Positions 59,047 to 64,000 of a DNA stretch of 64,000 nucleotides are shown piece after piece (position 1 is the first letter of the stretch; the number at the start of each line of letters is the position of its first letter). The notes under the pieces are model-generated. The model did no database searches, had not been told where the DNA came from, and worked only from the letters and a program-made list of their open reading frames with translations. The position numbers and the translations under genes are program-made. The stretch is from Imbricaverruca yamaguchii (lineage: Eukaryota; Arthropoda; Thecostraca; Neoverrucidae), in contig JAOTOL010001319.1 in NCBI GenBank assembly GCA_034440575.1, positions 186,001-250,000 on the forward strand, given 5' to 3'.

Positions 59047-61139
59047 ATAGTTCAAGGAGCCAGAATGCTTCACCCTTCCCAACTTTGTTGTGTGCTCCCC
59101 CAACTTCTCAACTTTAAATGGTTCGATTCGTTGAGCATTTGAAGTTGGCATAATTTGGTTATTTTTACACATTTAATGCACACATCCATCATCTGTCTTG
59201 TTATCCTCACACACATGACCTGTATATATCACGGTTTAGTGGATCTCATTGAAGTACTAATATAATTATTATCACATATTTATTAGGATTTCCAGCGCGT
59301 GCCTTACCGCAAAACAAATAAGTAAAAACACGTAGACCGCAAAGTTTTCATCCCATTATCATACATAAAAGTATAACCCAGTCCCTAAACTAGTCTTCCG
59401 AAGCCACGCCTGAAGTGCCTATGAATGGGGGCTTCTGGTGAGTTTGCACATGCTGTGTGGGAGAAACTGCATAGTCCCCCACAGCTGGTGGCAGGATTGT
59501 GAGTATCGGAACTGGAGCGTTGCCCCATCTCGAATGGCAAAATTGAACATCAATCGGTCCCAGCATTGCGCTGAGGATGCCGGTGTTCCACGGACACGAA
59601 ACCCACTACAACAAAGCGGCACGTTAAGGTATGTTCATATCGGTGTGGTATTATATCATCGTTAGTGATGTGTTGTATTCACTTCTTCCTGGAAACGTCG
59701 TCCATGGCCCCGGTGATACTTCTTCACCTGGCTAAATACGGGCGATCTGACTCCTCGCTGGCAGGAGCGGTTGGTTGGTTGTAGCCGGTGTTGTGTCTCG
59801 CCTCCGCTACTAATGACTCGCCCCACGCCCTCCGGGTCCCCAGATCCCAGGGAAGAACCAGGCCAACGCACGAGGCGGGTGTGTCTGGTGGCGGTCGACA
59901 TCCGGGTGTGTGCGTCACGTTTGCACCCATTCACCGCCGATGGTTTGATCTCACAGCCTCCGCGATATCTATTCTGCTCTTTTTAACACACACAAGCAGC
60001 GCCAGTTGTTTGGTCTTTGACGTGATTTCGAGCCGCAGGATCTGGATCCAACGGGCGGGTATGGTGGTGCACGTGCATTCTTCTTGCAAGGGCATGATGC
60101 AGCGTCGTGCACCGTATCAGATCCGGCAATCCCGCTACTCTGAATTTTGCAGGCTTGTGACAAGGAGGGCGGCGGCGGCCCGCCGTGTCCGGTGGACGTG
60201 GGGCAGCTCGATAGGTGGGCACGCCCGCTTCTGCCGGTCATGGCCGCTGTTGGTGTTCCCGAGGAATTGGGCGGGGATGATTTGCATATCACTCGCCAGT
60301 GTGCATGTCAGACAATCAGTGCAAACTGCCGTCAGTTGCACGATTCGTTGTATGTGGCGATAGGTTCTCTCCCGGCCTCTGCCTGTCTGCCTGTCTGCCT
60401 CTCTTCCTCGCTGCCTCTCTGTTCCGGACGCCCCACCCACCCGCCTGACCAGCCCTGGTGGGCTTGACTCCAGCCATTTCCGAAAAGCCTGTTTCCACGC
60501 GATGCCACGCCGAGACCGGTGCGGACCAGCGTCGCGGGCGGCGGGTTCCGACAGGCGCAGCTAGCCACAGCAAGTGTTGCAGCTGTTCCCGGGACCGTGC
60601 CCGCACAGTTGGCAGCCGGAGCTCGCCAGAATGTGCCGCACAGTTGGCAGCTGGAACTCGCCGGAATGTCGCGCGCGCGCCACAGTTCCCAGAGGGCGCT
60701 CGCGGGTCCAGGGGCACCTGGCGCGGCCGCCAGCAGCCGCATCGGCCGGCTCGGCCTGGGTCGCTCGGGTCGCTCGGGACGGCGATCGAAGCGCGAAGCG
60801 TCCAGCGGCCGGGCGACTCGGCGGCCGGACCGTTCCACAGATGGGCGTGCGCGTCGGCGCGGCGGCCGGCGGCCGGCGGCCTTGGGCGGCTGGAATGCGG
60901 GGCGTCCTGTCGGCGGCTGGGCGCTCGCGATCGCGACTGCAACGGTCACGTGACGTGCAGGTGACTGGCGGCGACACGTCGGCACCACGCGGCTCCCTGG
61001 GGCAGCCCCTTCACTGGCTCCCCGTTCTCGGACGGCGCGCGGCTCCCTGAACAGCGCATGACTCCCGGGAGTGCATGTGGTCTCCGTGACACGACGTGGC
61101 TTCCCGGACGGAGGACGGCTTCTCAGACGGACAGCGACT
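59047..61139. other. Spacer, AT-rich then GC-rich
   Basis: No gene is recognised. A ~34-bp tandem pair (GCACAGTTGGCAGC(C/T)GGA) lies at about 60604-60670. Confidence 0.4.
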
Positions 61140-61490
61140 GGTCAGACAGTACGCCCGCTGACTAAATAGCGAGCCCGCCTCCAGGGACGTGGTCCCAGAC
61201 TGTGACTGGTCAGACAGTACGCCCGCTGACTAAATAGCGAGGCCCCCGTGCCCCTCGCAGAGGACGTAGCGTCCCAGACGGGCTGTGGCTGCTCAGACAG
61301 CACGGCCGCTGACTAAATAGCGAGGCCCCCGGGCTCCTCGCAGAGGACGTAGCGTCCCAGACGGGCTGTGGCTGCTCAGACAGCACGGCCGCTGACGTAG
61401 CGACGCCACGGGCCCTCGCAGAGGACGTCCCGTCCCAGACGGGCTGTAGTTGCTCAGACAGCACGGTCGCTGACGTAGCGACGCCACGGC
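61140..61490. repeat. ~83-bp tandem repeat, about 4-5 copies
   Basis: The unit contains GCTGACTAAATAGCGAGGCC followed by CTCGCAGAGGACGTAGCGTCCCAGACGGGCTGTGGCTGCTCAGACAGCACGGCC. Outer copies are shortened or diverged (GCTGACGTAGCGACGCCACG). Confidence 0.9.
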
Positions 61491-64000
61491 TGACGGCGCC
61501 ATATGCCCCGAAACTGTCGGCGAGGCGCGGGCGACTGTGGGCGGAGTTCATTGTGTAAATGTCCGTCGGCCGCAGTGTACGCCCACGCACCCAACGGTAA
61601 AGCGGCAGATATTTTCGGGAGCCGGGATCTCTGGAGACCCGAACTTCTGTCGTAGTCTGGTCGTGGGTAAAGTGGGCGGCGTTGGCGGCGGCGTGGGCTC
61701 CTGCAGGCTCAAACCGAATTTGGCCGATAATGTGGGTGTCGCAAGAGACGTCGTCGTGGAACCACCACGAGCACGTCTTGAGTCTCTGTTTCGTTTCAAG
61801 TGATGCACGCCTCAAATTGAAAGCTGCGATATTTTGGAACATTTTCATCTGCCGGCACATTTTCGGTGCGATCGGGTCATTGTGTCGCACGCGAGACACT
61901 TGAAGGTGGTGCGAAGTCTGGTGCCGCGCACATCGACGATCTCCCTTAGTTTGAACACCGAAAGCGCTGAACACTTGAAACGGCAATTTCGTCGCTCTGA
62001 ATGTATGGCCAATTGTAGTGCGCCGGGTCTGCTCGGTTTCAGTCGGTATAATTCGCGACCAATTAAGCCGATCGACACGAAACCAACACCACAGTGCAGC
62101 CACAACTATTGCTCAGCTTGACAGCGCAAACAATGTTGCCGCACGTGGCACGTGCACGCGGGGAGGAGTGAGAAGCGAAAACAGACTTTTAGGGCCGTTT
62201 TTCACGATTGGGTCTGGTGTGGGAAAACGGCTGAAACTGGCGAAATTTGCTTGCTTGAATTGCTTGGATCCATGTACCGGCTGCACTTGTTCAATTGTCC
62301 ATCGTCGCCTTCTGTGCTTCGGGGCGTCGCCACTGTGGACCCTAGTGACCCAAGACCCTAACCATTGTGAAGCATGTTTTTCGGCCGTACCACGCGGCTC
62401 CAACAGGCATTGATCGATCACCAGTTCGATGAAATTGCTCCAGTCAGCTTCAGCCACTGAAAATTATGTTGACGCACCCGCTGCCACGCCAGCGAGGCCG
62501 CCGTGGGAAGGATTTGATTGGTGAATGAAAGGTACGCTGTATACGGTGAAGTACGATACAATATATGAGTTGTGCTATTGCCAGTATGGAAATGACTGTT
62601 CGAAGGCAGCTTAACCCGGGCAGTGCAGGGGCGTGATCAGTTTGAAATAGTTGAGAAGGCCGTGCGACATACTTGGCGACGGCTAGGTCGGTCTGAACGA
62701 ACCAGGGGTCCGCTTAGCGGAACGAGAGGGGCACGGCTACGGCGTTTCGCTCAGCAAAGCGAGCTGGTTTACGCTTGCTTACTGAAATGAGCCGACTTTT
62801 AGCCATTAGCTAGCAGTGATGTGCAATGTGACATGCGAAAAACATAGGAGAAGATCAACTTAGGTATCTAGTAAATAAACTAATGTTATGATGTACGGTG
62901 TATTGGAGTCGCGTTTTCTGGAGTTGAGTGATCCCGGAGTGACTGCTCTTTTGTGCTCAAAGGACCCGGAGTTTGAGTAATTCTACGCACGTTTTACCTA
63001 AGTTGGAATGACTCCACTCTGTTGCAGGGGACTTGAAGTTAACTTCATGTTTAACTCCTGATGATATTTCGGCACTAGCAATGCAGCGGCCAGTGCAGCA
63101 AAAGTCAATTCAGAGCAGGGATGACATTTCGCTGTTGCTGAACTGTCATCGGGTATCTCCGTAACAGAGGTGCATATCGAAGTGCAATTTGATGCAGAAA
63201 TGACATTTCAGTCCCAAATTACTGTCCGTATCTGCGGAGCGGAGGTACATGTTGAGGTGCAATACGACGCATGTCTGCTGCTCGGAGCTCGCGCCAGTCA
63301 CGCGCAATCGTCAAGAGCCGGCAGCTGCAGAAATTGTGTGTGCGGTGTGCTCCGGGCGTCGATAATGTATCGGGGGCGTCTGTCGCAGGAGGAAGTTCAG
63401 TCCTCTGGATGAGCTCTTTAGAGCTGTGCCAAAGAATGTGCAGAGTCTCGCCACCAATGACCCAAAAATCAGTGGTGATGGTTGTTTCGCCAGTGAGAGT
63501 TTCGCAGTAATGGGGGATTATCTCTTATTTCGTTCTTTGAGTTTTTTTTTCTCACAAATAGGAAGCAGGAGACCGGCATTGCGAGCTGCGCGTGTGAGGT
63601 GTACAAGGTGCCGGTGACGTCAAACTTCATACGCTATTTGCGATTTAGCATCCAACGGAACTGACAGATACGACAAGCTGTACAGTCTTTGTGTTATGCG
63701 TTGTTGATGTTGTGCACCAAAGGGACGAGATCAGAGCCGAAACAGCAGCATGGCTTTATGGGGCATGTTGTGTGGATGGCTGTTGTGGTTACTGGTCAAT
63801 GTTGTGTGTACTTTTGTTAAAAAATGTAGCTTGGTGAACATGCACTTCCATCCCGTTGTTAGGCAGACATGTAAGATGGCATGGAGGCAGATGAATGGCT
63901 TCAGTGTGTCATCTGCCATTCCTCGGGATTTTTTTTTTTTCACGAAAGGATTTCCCCTGGTGAAAGGTAATGACGATTTTGTATATCTTCAATCTTTCAA
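61491..64000. other. Terminal spacer
   Basis: A minus-strand frame 62103-61210 (297 codons) runs partly into the 83-bp array and shows no domain. 62500-64000 is AT-richer, with no recognised exon, RNA gene or repeat. Confidence 0.4.

Noticed and set aside
61210..62103. 297-codon minus-strand frame as a gene
   Set aside because: Its second half is the 83-bp tandem array and the first half shows no domain.

Overview
This window is eukaryotic nuclear DNA, almost certainly from an arthropod. The evidence is an interstitial array of the arthropod telomere repeat (TTAGG)n at 23140-23232, tRNA-derived SINEs with A and B boxes, decayed non-LTR retrotransposons, and one clear spliced exon of a MYST-family histone acetyltransferase. 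The closest match for that exon is KAT7/HBO1, called chameau in flies. I cannot place the genome more precisely. There are no prokaryotic operons, rRNA genes or CRISPR arrays.

The window is gene-poor and full of repeats. More than 35 tandem arrays are visible, with units of 2 to 83 bp, most of them GC-rich. Nearly every long open frame is an array with no stop codons, not a gene. The arrays alternate with GC-rich spacers and AT-richer islands (about 7.4-9.4, 29.3-31.3, 36-39.4, 46.6-47.9, 49.2-50.5, 54.8-55.3, 58.9-59.7 and 62.5-64 kb).

Layout: 0.4-3.3 kb holds three minisatellites. A 2.4-kb palindromic (foldback) transposable element lies at 3639-6030, with arms of about 0.9 kb around the end of a decayed transposon-associated gene. 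Minisatellites follow at 6-7 kb, then an AT-rich stretch, then a GC-rich spacer and a SINE near 10.4 kb. From 10.7 to 28 kb there is dense array DNA, including a 27-copy 47-bp array, CA/CATA microsatellites, CCCCTG and GGCCCC hexamer tracts and the TTAGG block. Within it are a reverse-transcriptase fragment (21.4-21.7 kb) and a plausible minus-strand exon (24.8-25.1 kb). A decayed CR1-like element fills 29.5-31.2 kb. The MYST exon is at 32464-32610, directly after a 24-bp array whose unit carries a branch-point-like CTGAC. A further reverse-transcriptase remnant is at 39.4-40.2 kb. Large arrays follow at 40.7-41.8, 43.8-44.4 and 46.2-46.6 kb. Further arrays, SINE pieces and featureless DNA fill the rest.

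The most novel signal is a set of very short (31-52 bp) retroposon-like inserts. Seven are bounded by 10-15 bp target-site duplications. They correspond to the last ~50 bp of the longer tRNA-SINE family in the window, and three copies are exactly 52 bp long. The other notable observations are the minisatellite apparently grown from the branch-point region of the MYST intron, a duplicated splice donor on that exon, and a SINE nested in a SINE with a visible target-site duplication.
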